Of a stretch of DNA of 64,000 nucleotides, positions 54,480 through 64,000 are shown one piece after another. The notes beneath the pieces are model-generated. The model was not told the DNA's origin. It made no database searches and saw only the letters and a list, made by a program, of their open reading frames with translations. The stretch is from Halorubellus sp034808145 (GTDB lineage Archaea > Halobacteriota > Halobacteria > Halobacteriales > Natrialbaceae). Both the position numbers and the translations under genes were made by a program. The DNA is taken from assembly GCF_034808145.1 (NCBI RefSeq), contig NZ_JAXHGM010000009.1:62001-126000 (forward strand), read 5' to 3'. How positions within the stretch are numbered: the first letter of the stretch is position 1; each line of letters opens with the position of its first letter.

Positions 54480-55574
54480 ATGACTTCCACCACCAACGCC
54501 GACGCCGACACCGTCCAGCACCGCTCCGAGATTGTCTTCGTCACCGACGCACAAGACGCCAACCCGAACGGCAACCCGATCGGTGAGAACCGACCCCGCA
54601 TCGATCCCGTCACCGACCAGGCCGCCATCACCGACGTCCGCCTGAAGCGATACCTCCGCGACCAGCTCGTCGACGACGGCCACGGCGTCTTCGTCCGCAA
54701 GACCGACTCGGGCGACAGTGGGTCGCGCGCCCAGCTCGCACTCAACGTCCTCAGTGACATCGACAGCGTCGACGCGCTCGAAGCACACGACGACATCGAC
54801 GCCGAATTCCTCCAGGAAGCAACCGACGTCCGCTACTTCGGCGCCACCCTGAGCTTCAACCGCGACCCCGAGAAGGACCTCCACCAAGCAATCGTTGACG
54901 CCTTCGAGGGCGGCAACTACACCGGCCCGGTCCAGTTCAGTCCCGCCCGGTCACTGAACGCCGTCGAACTCAACGAGGAGACCAACACTTTGACGAGCGT
55001 CATCTCCACCCAGGAAGGAAAGACCACCGGCGGCTTCGACCTAGACGACCACCGCTTGAAGTACGGGATCTTCCCGTTCCACGGCGTCGTCGACGAACAC
55101 GGCGCCCGCGACACCGGCCTCACCGAGACCGACGTCAAACGGCTTGACACGCTCTGCTGGCGTGCGCTGAAGAGCCAGACGATCTCCCGGAGCAAGGTCG
55201 GCCAGGAACCCCGGCTCTACCTCCGCGTCGAGTACGATACCGAGGGATTCCACGTGGGAGACCTCCAGAACGGCCTCGACCTAGACCGTGAGCTAGCCGG
55301 CGACGACGACGCACCCACGAGCGACGACACGCTCCGGAACGTCACCGACATCTGTCTCGACGTCACGAAGCTCCTCGCCCGACTCGACTCCGCAGCCGAA
55401 CACATCGACACCGTCCACGTGGTGGGGAACGATTACCTCGACATCAGCGTCGCTGGCGAGCCCGCAGGCACCGCTGCAGACCTCCCCAGCCTCATCACTG
55501 ATCGTGGTCTCGACGTCCACGAGATCGACGTCTACGACGAGTTCACGCAGACGCTCCCCGACAGCGAGGCCTGA
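54480..55574 (+). CDS. cas7: Cas7 backbone subunit (Csh2 type)
   Basis: 364 residues with the diagnostic DAQDANPNGNP near residues 23-33 and GFDLDDHRLKYGIFPFHGVV about 185. Multiple copies coat the crRNA in Cascade. It is 21 bases downstream of cas8b and 3 bases before cas5. Confidence 0.96.
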   Translation: MTSTTNADADTVQHRSEIVFVTDAQDANPNGNPIGENRPRIDPVTDQAAITDVRLKRYLRDQLVDDGHGVFVRKTDSGDSGSRAQLALNVLSDIDSVDALEAHDDIDAEFLQEATDVRYFGATLSFNRDPEKDLHQAIVDAFEGGNYTGPVQFSPARSLNAVELNEETNTLTSVISTQEGKTTGGFDLDDHRLKYGIFPFHGVVDEHGARDTGLTETDVKRLDTLCWRALKSQTISRSKVGQEPRLYLRVEYDTEGFHVGDLQNGLDLDRELAGDDDAPTSDDTLRNVTDICLDVTKLLARLDSAAEHIDTVHVVGNDYLDISVAGEPAGTAADLPSLITDRGLDVHEIDVYDEFTQTLPDSEA

Positions 55575-55577
55575 CTC

Positions 55578-56420
55578 ATGCCGGCCGCTGCGCACGCGGA
55601 CCGCATCAAGGGTGCCGTCACCGTGGCCGAGGAGACCCCCACGGTCGTCGATGGCGTGCCATCGAAGTGCCTCTCACTAACCCTCTCTGGTGAGTGGGGG
55701 CATTTCCGACGCATCGACCGCACGGTCTCGAAACAGACCTATCGCATCCCGCCACGAACCACACTCGCCGGACTCCTCGCGGGTATCGTCGGCGTTGGCC
55801 GGGACGGCTACTACGACCTGTTCCAGCCATCGAACTCGGCGCTGGCCATCGAACTCGTCGACCCCGTCCGCACCGTCCCGATGCCATCGCTCGGGCTTGG
55901 CACGAACCCAAGCGAGACCTTCGACTCCGCCGGCGGGACCGGCCGGAAGACGGTTGCTGCACGCTTCCCTGACAGCACGGATGCCCGCCAACTCCACAGC
56001 TACCACTATCTCGTCAACCCAACCTATCGACTCCACGTCGCCATCGAAGACCCCGCCTTCTATGGCACACTCCGCGACCGCCTCACGTCGGGCACGTCGT
56101 ACTACCCGCCAACGCTCGGCCTCTCCGAGCTGAACGCTGCCGTCGAGTACCACGGCGAACACTCGGTCACTGCCGACGCGAGTGACGAGCCGGTGTCGGT
56201 AACGTCGGTACTCCCGGATGGCGGTGCGTCTATCATCCCTTCTCCCGGGAGCTCCTATTCGATTGAACGCGTCCCAGGGTACATGAGCGCGGACGAGTCG
56301 GGGCGAACGACCACCGGCTACATCGATTACGCATTCACCGAAGATGCAACTCCGATGACGATCAACGACGACGAGCTCGCGCTGGGAACCGTCAACGACC
56401 GCCTCGTCGCATTCACCTGA
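55578..56420 (+). CDS. cas5: Cas5b subunit
   Basis: 280 residues, a RAMP protein with the family's LSGEWGHFRRIDRTVSKQTY and RIPPRTTLAGLLAGIVG in the first 75 residues. It holds the 5' handle of the crRNA and joins Cas7 to Cas8b. Start ATG 55578, stop five bases before cas3. Confidence 0.94.
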   Translation: MPAAAHADRIKGAVTVAEETPTVVDGVPSKCLSLTLSGEWGHFRRIDRTVSKQTYRIPPRTTLAGLLAGIVGVGRDGYYDLFQPSNSALAIELVDPVRTVPMPSLGLGTNPSETFDSAGGTGRKTVAARFPDSTDARQLHSYHYLVNPTYRLHVAIEDPAFYGTLRDRLTSGTSYYPPTLGLSELNAAVEYHGEHSVTADASDEPVSVTSVLPDGGASIIPSPGSSYSIERVPGYMSADESGRTTTGYIDYAFTEDATPMTINDDELALGTVNDRLVAFT

Positions 56421-56424
56421 CCAC

Positions 56425-59268
56425 ATGCCCGAGATTGCCGCCCGGTTCCGAGACGGCACGGCTGAACTGCTGACAACGCACAGTGCGGCGGTCGCGACCC
56501 GCGCCCAGTCGCTCCGCGCCAGTGCCGACACTCCACCCGCGAACGCGTCTGTCATGGAGACGGTAGGGTATCTTCACGACCTCGGGAAAGCAACGACGTA
56601 CTTCCAGCGGCATCTCCGTGGCAACACGGTCGAGCATCACGAGCGCACGTATCACGCTCGCCTCGGCGGTCTCGCGACCTTCGAAGCTCTCCGCCGGATG
56701 GGGTGTTCGAAGCGCACGCAACTCGCTGGCTGTCTGGCCGTCTTCAAACACCATGGCCGAGTTCCGAATGCGCGCGAGTACCTCGTTGAGACGGTTGCAG
56801 ACACCGAAGCAGACGGCTATGGGTACGTGCCCGAACAGGTCGCGGACATCGACTCCCACCCACAGCACACAGCGGTGGCAGACGACCTCCTGACCACAGC
56901 CACCGACGGGGCGCTATCATGGTCCGAGTTCGCAGCCACGATCAATGACGGCTCGCTCTTCGACACCCTCCGACAAGCGGTTCGCGATACGCCAAGCGAC
57001 GTCCTCGTCCCGGACCCTTCCACCGCGTCGCTTCCAGACGGCCTCTACGAGACCACACTGACGTACTGGAGTCAGTTGACACTCGCCGACAAGACGAGCG
57101 CCGCTGACACACTCACAGACACGACACTCGAACCAGCGCACCTCGAACTCGACGCGCTCGAAACCTATCTCCAGACACTCCAGGACGCCGCTCTCGACCC
57201 CCCAGATATCGACGACCGCGCGCTCACGGAACTCGACCTAGCCGAGACAACGGACTTGAACTCACTCCGCGAAGCCGTTCGCCGCCACGTCAAGCACACC
57301 GTCACCGAAGTCGTCACCGACAATACGCCGGTGACGACCCTCACACTCCCCACCGGCCTCGGCAAGACCTTCACCGGACTCAGCGCCGCATACACACTCC
57401 GCGACACCCGCACCCATACCGAACTGGAGACCGAAACCCGTCCCCGCGTCATCTACGCCCTGCCCTACACCTCTATCATCGAACAGACCCGCGGACACTT
57501 CGAGCATCCCGATATCTTCGACGCCAACCCACTCGGCCAAGCGTTCACCGTCCACCACTACCTCAGTAACACCCGCACCTACCCCGATATCGACACCCAA
57601 TCCGACCATGGTCCGGACGCCACCGCAAACGACATCGAAGACCACGATGCAGCGCTCCTCGCCGAAAGCTGGCGTGCCGGCACCATCCTCACCACGTTCG
57701 TCCAACTCTACGACAGCCTCGTCGGCCCCACGAACGCCCAAGGCCTGAAACTCTCCGCGCTCCAGGACAGCATCATCATCCTCGACGAGCCCCAGACCCT
57801 CCCGAAGCCCTGGTGGCCAGCCATCCGCCGCCTCACCACCTACCTCACAGAGACCTACAACGCCCGCATCATCTCGATGACCGCCACCCAACCATCACTC
57901 TTCACCGCCGCCCCCGACATCAACACCGCCTCACTCCTCCCTGGAACGACCGACACTGGGACCGAACTCCAACAATGGACGTACGACGCACTCGAACGCG
58001 TCACCTACACTATCGACGACTCGGTCTCCACCATCCACGCTGACGACGGCGGCCTCCCATACGACACCGCCGCCACCACCGTCACCGAGAAACTCACCAA
58101 CGAATCAGATAGCACGGACCCGGCCAGTGAGGATTCAGCACGTTCGATTCTCTGCATCTGCAACACCATCGACAGCACCCACGAACTCGCCACCACCATC
58201 ACCCAGACGCTCACCGAATCCGGAGCTGACGTCACCAACCTCGGGGCTCTCTACACGTCTGTCCTGACACAGTGTTCGCCACCACCCACCGAAGACAACG
58301 TGACGCCAGCCAACCGCCCGTCGACGACACAGCTCGCGACCGAGATGCTCCGCCGACTCGGCCTCGAACAAACCGACAGCGAGACGGACAGCCTCGATCC
58401 TGATGCGTGGACCACCACGACCGACAGCGACTCGCGTCCTGATGGTATCGTCGGCATGTTCTCCAGTCGATTACGGCCAACCGACCGTACAACCCTCATC
58501 GCCGCCGCGAACGTCCTCGCCCAATCCTCGATCCCGTTCGTGTTCGTATCGACACAAGCCATCGAAGCCGGCGTCGACATCAGCTTCCAGCACCTCTACC
58601 GCGACATCGCCCCCATCGACAGCATCGTGCAAGCCGCCGGCCGCTGCAATCGCTCACTCGAATGGGGCACACAAGGTGGTACCGTCACCGTCTGGACACT
58701 TGCCCCAACCCCAGACACCGACCAGCCCCCAGCCACGTACGTCTACAGACCACCCAAACAACTCAAGAAAGCAGCAACCCTCCTCACCACACACGCCAAC
58801 GCCACTGGCGAACTCTCGGAAGCCACCATCGCCGCCGACATCGTGCCAGCGTTCTTCGACTGGGTCGAGAACTACGACTTCGAAGACCAAGCCCTCACGA
58901 GCGCTCTAGACGACTGCGATGGCAACACCCTCGCCCCGAAACACCTCATCGAGGACTCCACCCAGAGCACCGACGTCCTCGTCGCCATCACACCCTTCGA
59001 ACGCGCATTACTCGACACCCTCTGGAACGGCTACGTCGTCGACTACGACCGCCTCGCAGCACTGAGCGACCTCCGAATCTCGATCCCAGAATCATCGATT
59101 CAAGCGGTCCCAAGCCAACTCACCCGCATCGACCACCGCCCCACCGACGCTACGGACGGGACCCCCGTCCTCCAATGCACCGCCGGCGGACCAGGTGACC
59201 TGTATGACCCCGCCGACGGCGGCTTCCGAGTCACCAACACCGACTCCGTAGACAGCCGCTTCTGGTAA
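56425..59268 (+). CDS. cas3: Cas3 helicase-nuclease
   Basis: 947 residues. N-terminal HD nuclease: GYLHDLGKATTYF (His51-Asp52) and VFKHHGRVPN (about 107-116). SF2 helicase: Walker A LPTGLGKTFTG (about 307-317), DExx box IILDEPQTLP (about 451-460), motif III ISMTATQPSLF, motif VI IVQAAGRCNR. It unwinds and shreds the target strand after Cascade binding. Last gene of the interference operon, directly before the leader of array 2. Confidence 0.96.
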   Translation: MPEIAARFRDGTAELLTTHSAAVATRAQSLRASADTPPANASVMETVGYLHDLGKATTYFQRHLRGNTVEHHERTYHARLGGLATFEALRRMGCSKRTQLAGCLAVFKHHGRVPNAREYLVETVADTEADGYGYVPEQVADIDSHPQHTAVADDLLTTATDGALSWSEFAATINDGSLFDTLRQAVRDTPSDVLVPDPSTASLPDGLYETTLTYWSQLTLADKTSAADTLTDTTLEPAHLELDALETYLQTLQDAALDPPDIDDRALTELDLAETTDLNSLREAVRRHVKHTVTEVVTDNTPVTTLTLPTGLGKTFTGLSAAYTLRDTRTHTELETETRPRVIYALPYTSIIEQTRGHFEHPDIFDANPLGQAFTVHHYLSNTRTYPDIDTQSDHGPDATANDIEDHDAALLAESWRAGTILTTFVQLYDSLVGPTNAQGLKLSALQDSIIILDEPQTLPKPWWPAIRRLTTYLTETYNARIISMTATQPSLFTAAPDINTASLLPGTTDTGTELQQWTYDALERVTYTIDDSVSTIHADDGGLPYDTAATTVTEKLTNESDSTDPASEDSARSILCICNTIDSTHELATTITQTLTESGADVTNLGALYTSVLTQCSPPPTEDNVTPANRPSTTQLATEMLRRLGLEQTDSETDSLDPDAWTTTTDSDSRPDGIVGMFSSRLRPTDRTTLIAAANVLAQSSIPFVFVSTQAIEAGVDISFQHLYRDIAPIDSIVQAAGRCNRSLEWGTQGGTVTVWTLAPTPDTDQPPATYVYRPPKQLKKAATLLTTHANATGELSEATIAADIVPAFFDWVENYDFEDQALTSALDDCDGNTLAPKHLIEDSTQSTDVLVAITPFERALLDTLWNGYVVDYDRLAALSDLRISIPESSIQAVPSQLTRIDHRPTDATDGTPVLQCTAGGPGDLYDPADGGFRVTNTDSVDSRFW

Positions 59269-59386
59269 CCTGCGAGTTTCCTCGATTTCCATCAACCCCC
59301 CGGGGGGAAACCCAGAATCGAGGGTCGATGGAAATCTTTGAGTGAAACCCCCGAGTATAGACGCTCATGCCCGCGTCTCGGGCATG
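59269..59386 (+). promoter_or_regulatory. Leader of CRISPR array 2
   Basis: Contains the same block as the array 1 leader (59284-59345), including a long inverted pair: TTTCCATC at 59285-59292 and GATGGAAA at 59328-59335 around the CCCCCCGGGGGG centre. The repeat-proximal part (59346-59386) differs from the other leader and has its own hairpin, GCCCGCGTCTCGGGC, at 59369-59383. Confidence 0.75.
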
Positions 59387-61318
59387 GTTACAGCAGGACC
59401 GTAGACGGGTTGAAGCCAGAAGAACGTCCACGAGGAAGCTGAAGCCGGCGTTACAGCAGGACCGTAGACGGGTTGAAGCTCGGCCATAGAATTTCGCCTT
59501 CTTTCCTCCCATGGTTACAGCAGGACCGTAGACGGGTTGAAGCGACTCGTAAGGCCCATCGAACGCGAATCCTCGCGTTGTTACAGCAGGACCGTAGACG
59601 GGTTGAAGCATCCAGGCGACAAGTCGGGTCCAGGCGCGTCCAGTGTTACAGCAGGACCGTAGACGGGTTGAAGCCAGTCGCCGTCTTCCGTCTCCGCGAA
59701 GTCCACACTCCAGTTACAGCAGGACCGTAGACGGGTTGAAGCGACAGCGCCACGCTGGTCAACTCCGGCGATCTCCCCGGTTACAGCAGGACCGTAGACG
59801 GGTTGAAGCACGCCACCAGCGCCACGTTCTCGTCTATCGGCCGGCGTTACAGCAGGACCGTAGACGGGTTGAAGCGAGCACCAGCAACAGACGGCGGCCG
59901 ACGAGTACCTTCGTTACAGCAGGACCGTAGACGGGTTGAAGCGCTGAGTAGCGAGCGGTCTATTGAATTGCGCGAGAAGTTACAGCAGGACCGTAGACGG
60001 GTTGAAGCGCCGGTGTCGCTTTCTCCGCGAGAAGGCCGGCCTTGTTACAGCAGGACCGTAGACGGGTTGAAGCTCCCACACTTATGACACAAAGTCGGCC
60101 GGCGTCTCGTTACAGCAGGACCGTAGACGGGTTGAAGCTGTCCTTCCAAACTGGGTTAACCGTTTCTGAGTCGGGTTACAGCAGGACCGTAGACGGGTTG
60201 AAGCAACGACGGCAAGAACGTGTCGGGGTACGACGAGGTTACAGCAGGACCGTAGACGGGTTGAAGCAAAAAGTTGCTTGCGGAAGACCGGAACGTGTCG
60301 GTGTTACAGCAGGACCGTAGACGGGTTGAAGCCGGAACAAGTCCGTCACCATCAACGAAGCCGGTGGTTACAGCAGGACCGTAGACGGGTTGAAGCAACC
60401 CGTTAACGGGTGAGATTGAATGACCGCGAGCGTTACAGCAGGACCGTAGACGGGTTGAAGCGACCCGGACAGTCCCGCGCCGTTCGAGCTGGGCGCGTAG
60501 TTACAGCAGGACCGTAGACGGGTTGAAGCTACGGCATCCCGATGCTCGTCGTCGACGGCGACGTGGTTACAGCAGGACCGTAGACGGGTTGAAGCCGGGA
60601 GCCGTCACGAGCAGCACGCCCTTCAGAAAGTTACAGCAGGACCGTAGACGGGTTGAAGCTCGAACAGATGGAGGTCGGCGTTCCGTTCACGCCGGTTACA
60701 GCAGGACCGTAGACGGGTTGAAGCCTCCTGCTTCTCCCACGCCGGGCCTTCCTGGAGGAGTTACAGCAGGACCGTAGACGGGTTGAAGCAACGAAAAGTG
60801 CCCCGGGTGCGCCAACACCCGCGGGTTACAGCAGGACCGTAGACGGGTTGAAGCGTGAGTCGGTCCTTCCAGCTTCCGAACGTCGCCGAGGTTACAGCAG
60901 GACCGTAGACGGGTTGAAGCGTCGAGTTGGACCTTCTGGACGTCGGCGGGGAGAAGGTTACAGCAGGACCGTAGACGGGTTGAAGCGCCGTACTGCGGTT
61001 AGTTGTCTCGCTCTAATCTATTAGTTACAGCAGGACCGTAGACGGGTTGAAGCTCAGATGCGCGGACGCTCGAGGCCGTCGAAGAGATTGTTACAGCAGG
61101 ACCGTAGACGGGTTGAAGCAAGGCCCGACCCTCGGCGGAATCGACGAAAGCAACCGGTTACAGCAGGACCGTAGACGGGTTGAAGCGCCCTCGTGGTCGA
61201 CCTCGGGGCTCAATTCTTCAAGTTACAGCAGGACTGTAGACAGGTTGAAGCGTGTTGAACAGCCACGCCATCACCCACTATTCGTAATGTTAAGGTAGGG
61301 CTGTAGAAGGGTTAAAAA
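59387..61318 (+). CRISPR. CRISPR array 2, 29 repeats plus a decayed terminal one
   Basis: Repeats of 30 bases starting GTTACAGCAGG and ending GGGTTGAAGC, the same repeat as array 1 in the opposite orientation. Spacers are mostly 33-38 bases. Repeat 29 (61222) has two substitutions, and a thirtieth (61289-61318) is strongly decayed, which fixes this as the trailer end and the leader at 59269. Both arrays should be served by the same Cas proteins. Confidence 0.97.
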
Positions 61319-61667
61319 TAAATCACGGCCGGCGTCGTCAACGACATCGCCGACGCCGCACGGAACTAATCACGACCACGTTTCCACAGAACCACAACCA
61401 CTGTATCGCATTTTCAGTGGCACACGTGAGTTTGGAGACGTCGGGTCAGGTAACCCCTGTTAGTATAAAATGCTAACCAGTGGGTGCTGCGGTGAACCAA
61501 TCAGGGGCCACGTATCAGGAGCGACGTCGAACTGGCTCATCGACGAGTCCAAGTTGAGCACGATTCGGGCGCAACCCCTGCGCTCGTGAACACTATCCGC
61601 TCGCTGTGGGATCCCCGGGCACTAACAACCGTGCTTTTATCACGTGCTTGTTGTTCTAGTGCGGGTG
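61319..61667. other. Region between array 2 and the methylase gene
   Basis: About 350 bases without a gene. It contains the third copy of the 19-bp palindrome and, near 61633, GCTTTTATC as a likely TATA element of the following gene. Confidence 0.4.
61459..61477. promoter_or_regulatory. 19-bp palindrome, copy 3
   Basis: GTTAGTATAAAATGCTAAC, with one mismatch between arms (GTTAGTA against GTTAGCA) and the same total length as copies 1 and 2. No SGDGLA-type ORF follows it on the minus strand. Confidence 0.4.
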
Positions 61668-64000
61668 ATGAGCCAGGCTACGTTGAGCAGTGCCCCTTAC
61701 CTGAATTCGAACCTCTTCTCGGGTTACTATCTCGACGAGCGGATTGACGACCTTGACGCGTGGGAGTGCGACGACGACGCCGAGGCTGCGTTCCAGGAAC
61801 TCCAAGATCTCTGGGCGCTCGAAGGCGAGCTCGTCGCGGGCTACAAAGAGGACGAACTATTGGACTCGTGGATCGACGAGGTGCTTGCCGTGCTCGGGTT
61901 CGGGAGCCAATCGGAGACCACCGTCCCCGGCGGCGGCGGGTACAACGACCGGTTGCTCTTCGAGTCAGAATCGGCGCGCCGCGACGCAGCGAAGCAAGCA
62001 CTCGACGCAGACGACACCGTCATCTACAACCGCGCAATCGCAGTCCTCGAAGCCAAACAGTGGGACGCGGATTTCACGAAGCGATTCGACGAACACCGCT
62101 CCTATCGCGACGCCTCCCACCAGATCAAGTACTACCTCGAACACACCCCCGAAAGCCTCCAGTGGGGCATCCTCACAGACGGCAAGAAGTGGCGGCTCTA
62201 CGGCACCAAAGATTACGCCACCGAAATCTACTACGAGGTCGACCTCCCCGAACTCCTCACGACGGGCGATCTTGAGGCGTTCAAATACTTCTACGCGTTC
62301 TTCCGCCCAGACGCGTTCCGCGAAACAGCCGGCACAACGTTCCTCGATACCGTTTGGAACGAGTCCGAGACCGCAGCCCAAGAACTCGGCGAGGACCTCC
62401 AAAATAACGTCTTCACCGCACTCCGCGTGCTCGGTGAGGGCTTCATCCACACCAACGACCTCGACATCGACCCGAACGACGCCGAAGCGCGCGAAGAGCT
62501 GAAAGAACAATCACTCGTCTTACTGTATCGGCTGATGTTCGTCCTGTACGCCGAATCACGCGGCTTGATTCACCCCGAAGACCCCGCATCCCAGGCCGAG
62601 TACGAGACGCACTTCAGTCTCACGCAGCTCCGGTCGGAGATTCACGACGCCGTCACCGCCGGCGATACCTACGAGGATTTCAGTGGGTACGCCACCCAGA
62701 TGTGGAGTCAGCTCCAGGATCTCTTCGGGCTCGTCGACGAAGGCAAGGCCGCGCTCGGCATCCCGCCCTACAACGGCGGGTTGTTCGACCACGACAACCA
62801 CGAATTCCTCGCGGAGCACGAGGTCGCTGACCGCTACATCGCCGAGGTCATCCACCGCCTCGGAACGACAGCGGGAGACGATGGAGACCCGGTGCTCGCG
62901 GATTACGCGGACCTCGACACGCGCCACCTCGGGAGCATCTACGAGGGCTTGCTCGAACACGAGTTCCGCATCGCCCCCGAACAGTACGCAGCGGTCAACG
63001 AAGACGGCGGCCAAGTCTGGAAGGCCGCGACGGAGGTCACTGTCGCTGACGCCGTCGAGACCGTCGACGAAGGCGAGCTGTACGTCGTCAACGACGACGG
63101 CGAGCGGAAAGCGACAGGCGCGTACTACACGCCGGACTACGTGGTGAACTACATCGTCGAGGAGACCATCGACCCACTACTCGACGACATCCGTGCGGAC
63201 CTGGAGGCCGACGGCTTGGACCCTAGCGACCAGGCGTATTTCGGCCGGTTCTACAGCGAGATCTTGAACCTGAAGATACTGGACCCGGCGATGGGGTCGG
63301 CGCACTTCCTGACGAGCGCCACCGGCTACCTCACCGAGCAAGTGATGGAGGTCGTCCGCGAGCAGGAACGCCAAGGGCGCGACGAGCAAGAGCTCCGACG
63401 AACGATCGCCAAGGAGTGCATCTACGGCGTCGACGTCAACGGCATGGCCGTGGAGCTGGGGAAGCTCTCGATGTGGCTGGAGACGCTGGCGGCGGACAAA
63501 CCACTCGCGTTCCTCGACCACCACCTGAAGGCAGGGAACTCACTCGTCGGCTCCGACATCTCTGCGGTGCTCTCCGAGGACAGCGATACCGACGAGGGAC
63601 AGTTGACGTTCACGCAAGTGTTGGCGCGCGCTCGCGAGCAGACGCTCGGCCACGTCATGGACCTCATGGAAGATCTGCTCGCCATCGACAACGACAACCT
63701 CGCGGACATCAAGTCCATGGAGGAGATCTACGACGAGGTCCGCAACGACCCGCTCTACCAGCGATTGTTCCAACTCGCCAACGTCCACACCGCCGAAGAC
63801 TTCGGGCTGGACGTCCCCGACGGCGTCTACGAACAGATGGCTGGCGCCATCGAGGACGAGAGCGAGTGGGCCGCCCTCGAATCCGAAGACTGGTTCGCGG
63901 ACGCACAATCGATGGCCGCCGAAGAGGACTTCTTCCACTGGGAACTCGAATACCCCGACGTCTTCTTCGGCACCGACGGCACCCGTCTCGATGGCGCCGG
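61668..64000 (+). CDS. Eco57I-like restriction-modification / DNA methylase protein, 3' end outside the window
   Basis: 777 codons are visible from MSQATLSSAPYLNSNLFSGY. Residues 30-230 read like an N-terminal nuclease-type region (NRAIAVLEAKQWDADF has an E-x-K, after GFGSQSETTV); the middle is helical; YYTPDYVVNYIVEETIDPLL (about 485) and LKILDPAMGSAHFL (about 535) are the start and the AdoMet-binding motif I of gamma-type N6-adenine methylases. The catalytic NPP[YF] should come just beyond the window edge. It fits type IIG single-chain enzymes or methylases of defence systems such as DISARM/BREX; neighbours outside the window would decide. The ATG follows a TATA-like element at leaderless spacing. 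Confidence 0.8.
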   Translation, partial: MSQATLSSAPYLNSNLFSGYYLDERIDDLDAWECDDDAEAAFQELQDLWALEGELVAGYKEDELLDSWIDEVLAVLGFGSQSETTVPGGGGYNDRLLFESESARRDAAKQALDADDTVIYNRAIAVLEAKQWDADFTKRFDEHRSYRDASHQIKYYLEHTPESLQWGILTDGKKWRLYGTKDYATEIYYEVDLPELLTTGDLEAFKYFYAFFRPDAFRETAGTTFLDTVWNESETAAQELGEDLQNNVFTALRVLGEGFIHTNDLDIDPNDAEAREELKEQSLVLLYRLMFVLYAESRGLIHPEDPASQAEYETHFSLTQLRSEIHDAVTAGDTYEDFSGYATQMWSQLQDLFGLVDEGKAALGIPPYNGGLFDHDNHEFLAEHEVADRYIAEVIHRLGTTAGDDGDPVLADYADLDTRHLGSIYEGLLEHEFRIAPEQYAAVNEDGGQVWKAATEVTVADAVETVDEGELYVVNDDGERKATGAYYTPDYVVNYIVEETIDPLLDDIRADLEADGLDPSDQAYFGRFYSEILNLKILDPAMGSAHFLTSATGYLTEQVMEVVREQERQGRDEQELRRTIAKECIYGVDVNGMAVELGKLSMWLETLAADKPLAFLDHHLKAGNSLVGSDISAVLSEDSDTDEGQLTFTQVLARAREQTLGHVMDLMEDLLAIDNDNLADIKSMEEIYDEVRNDPLYQRLFQLANVHTAEDFGLDVPDGVYEQMAGAIEDESEWAALESEDWFADAQSMAAEEDFFHWELEYPDVFFGTDGTRLDGA

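Noticed and set aside
59231..61298. Similar repeat-derived ORFs through CRISPR array 2
   Set aside because: Same reason; the array is noncoding and transcribed into crRNA.
44068..61318. Spacers targeting sequences within this window
   Set aside because: I noticed no match by eye but could not search all 107 or so spacers against both strands, so no claim is made.

Overview
The window reads as part of a haloarchaeal megaplasmid or a plasmid-derived island in a halophilic archaeon of class Halobacteria. Support comes from strongly acidic proteins, leaderless promoters with TATA-like boxes about 25-30 bases before start codons, an Orc1/Cdc6 initiator, a TFB-like factor, haloarchaeal IS families (ISH8-type IS4, IS1595, IS200/IS605) and a type I-B CRISPR-Cas system. 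No rRNA or tRNA genes were seen.

Layout. 1-3 kb: two transposases, the first cut by the window edge. 3-4.5 kb: a 36-residue membrane peptide and a type 2 isopentenyl-diphosphate isomerase. 4.7-6 kb: a winged-helix/PIN-like pair. 6.2-7.8 kb: a first partition cassette (ParA plus an acidic partner) with a 9-bp-periodic TCGTT array. 7.8-10 kb: an AbiE-like pair broken by an IS1595 element that is itself frameshifted. 10-12 kb: a lipoprotein and unknown genes. 12.3-14.1 kb: an Orc1/Cdc6 gene with ORB-like repeats flanking an AT-rich stretch, a likely origin. 14.2-15.5 kb: a TnpB. 15.5-17.2 kb: a second partition cassette with a different 9-bp-periodic array. 17.2-22 kb: a lipoprotein, a complete IS200/IS605 element and a tyrosine recombinase.

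22-37.1 kb holds the most unusual locus. A complete VirB6/TrbL-like polytopic membrane protein with a glycine/alanine-rich C-terminal tip is followed by a probable partner (immunity-like) gene. Then come about nine partial copies of the tip, most without a start codon, nearly all followed by another partner gene. Core tip, acidic tail plus partner N-terminus, and partner C-terminus behave as three blocks in different combinations, so cassettes have recombined. The layout resembles the orphan tip/immunity arrays of bacterial CDI and Rhs polymorphic toxins, or silent cassettes for antigenic variation. The array ends in a fragment of an ABC transporter permease. Next is a 1594-residue secreted protein with four PKD and three InlB-B-like repeats and a C-terminal region resembling a YraN/PD-(D/E)XK nuclease.

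42.7-61.3 kb: a small SGDGLA-type ORF, a TFB-like protein without a zinc ribbon, then a divergent type I-B CRISPR-Cas locus: array 1 (80 repeats), cas2-cas1-cas4 on the minus strand, cas6-cas8b-cas7-cas5-cas3 on the plus strand, array 2 (29 repeats plus a decayed one). Both arrays have the same leader and are transcribed outwards. The window ends inside a large Eco57I-like restriction-modification or methylase gene. The region thus combines replication and partition modules with intercellular conflict and antiviral genes.
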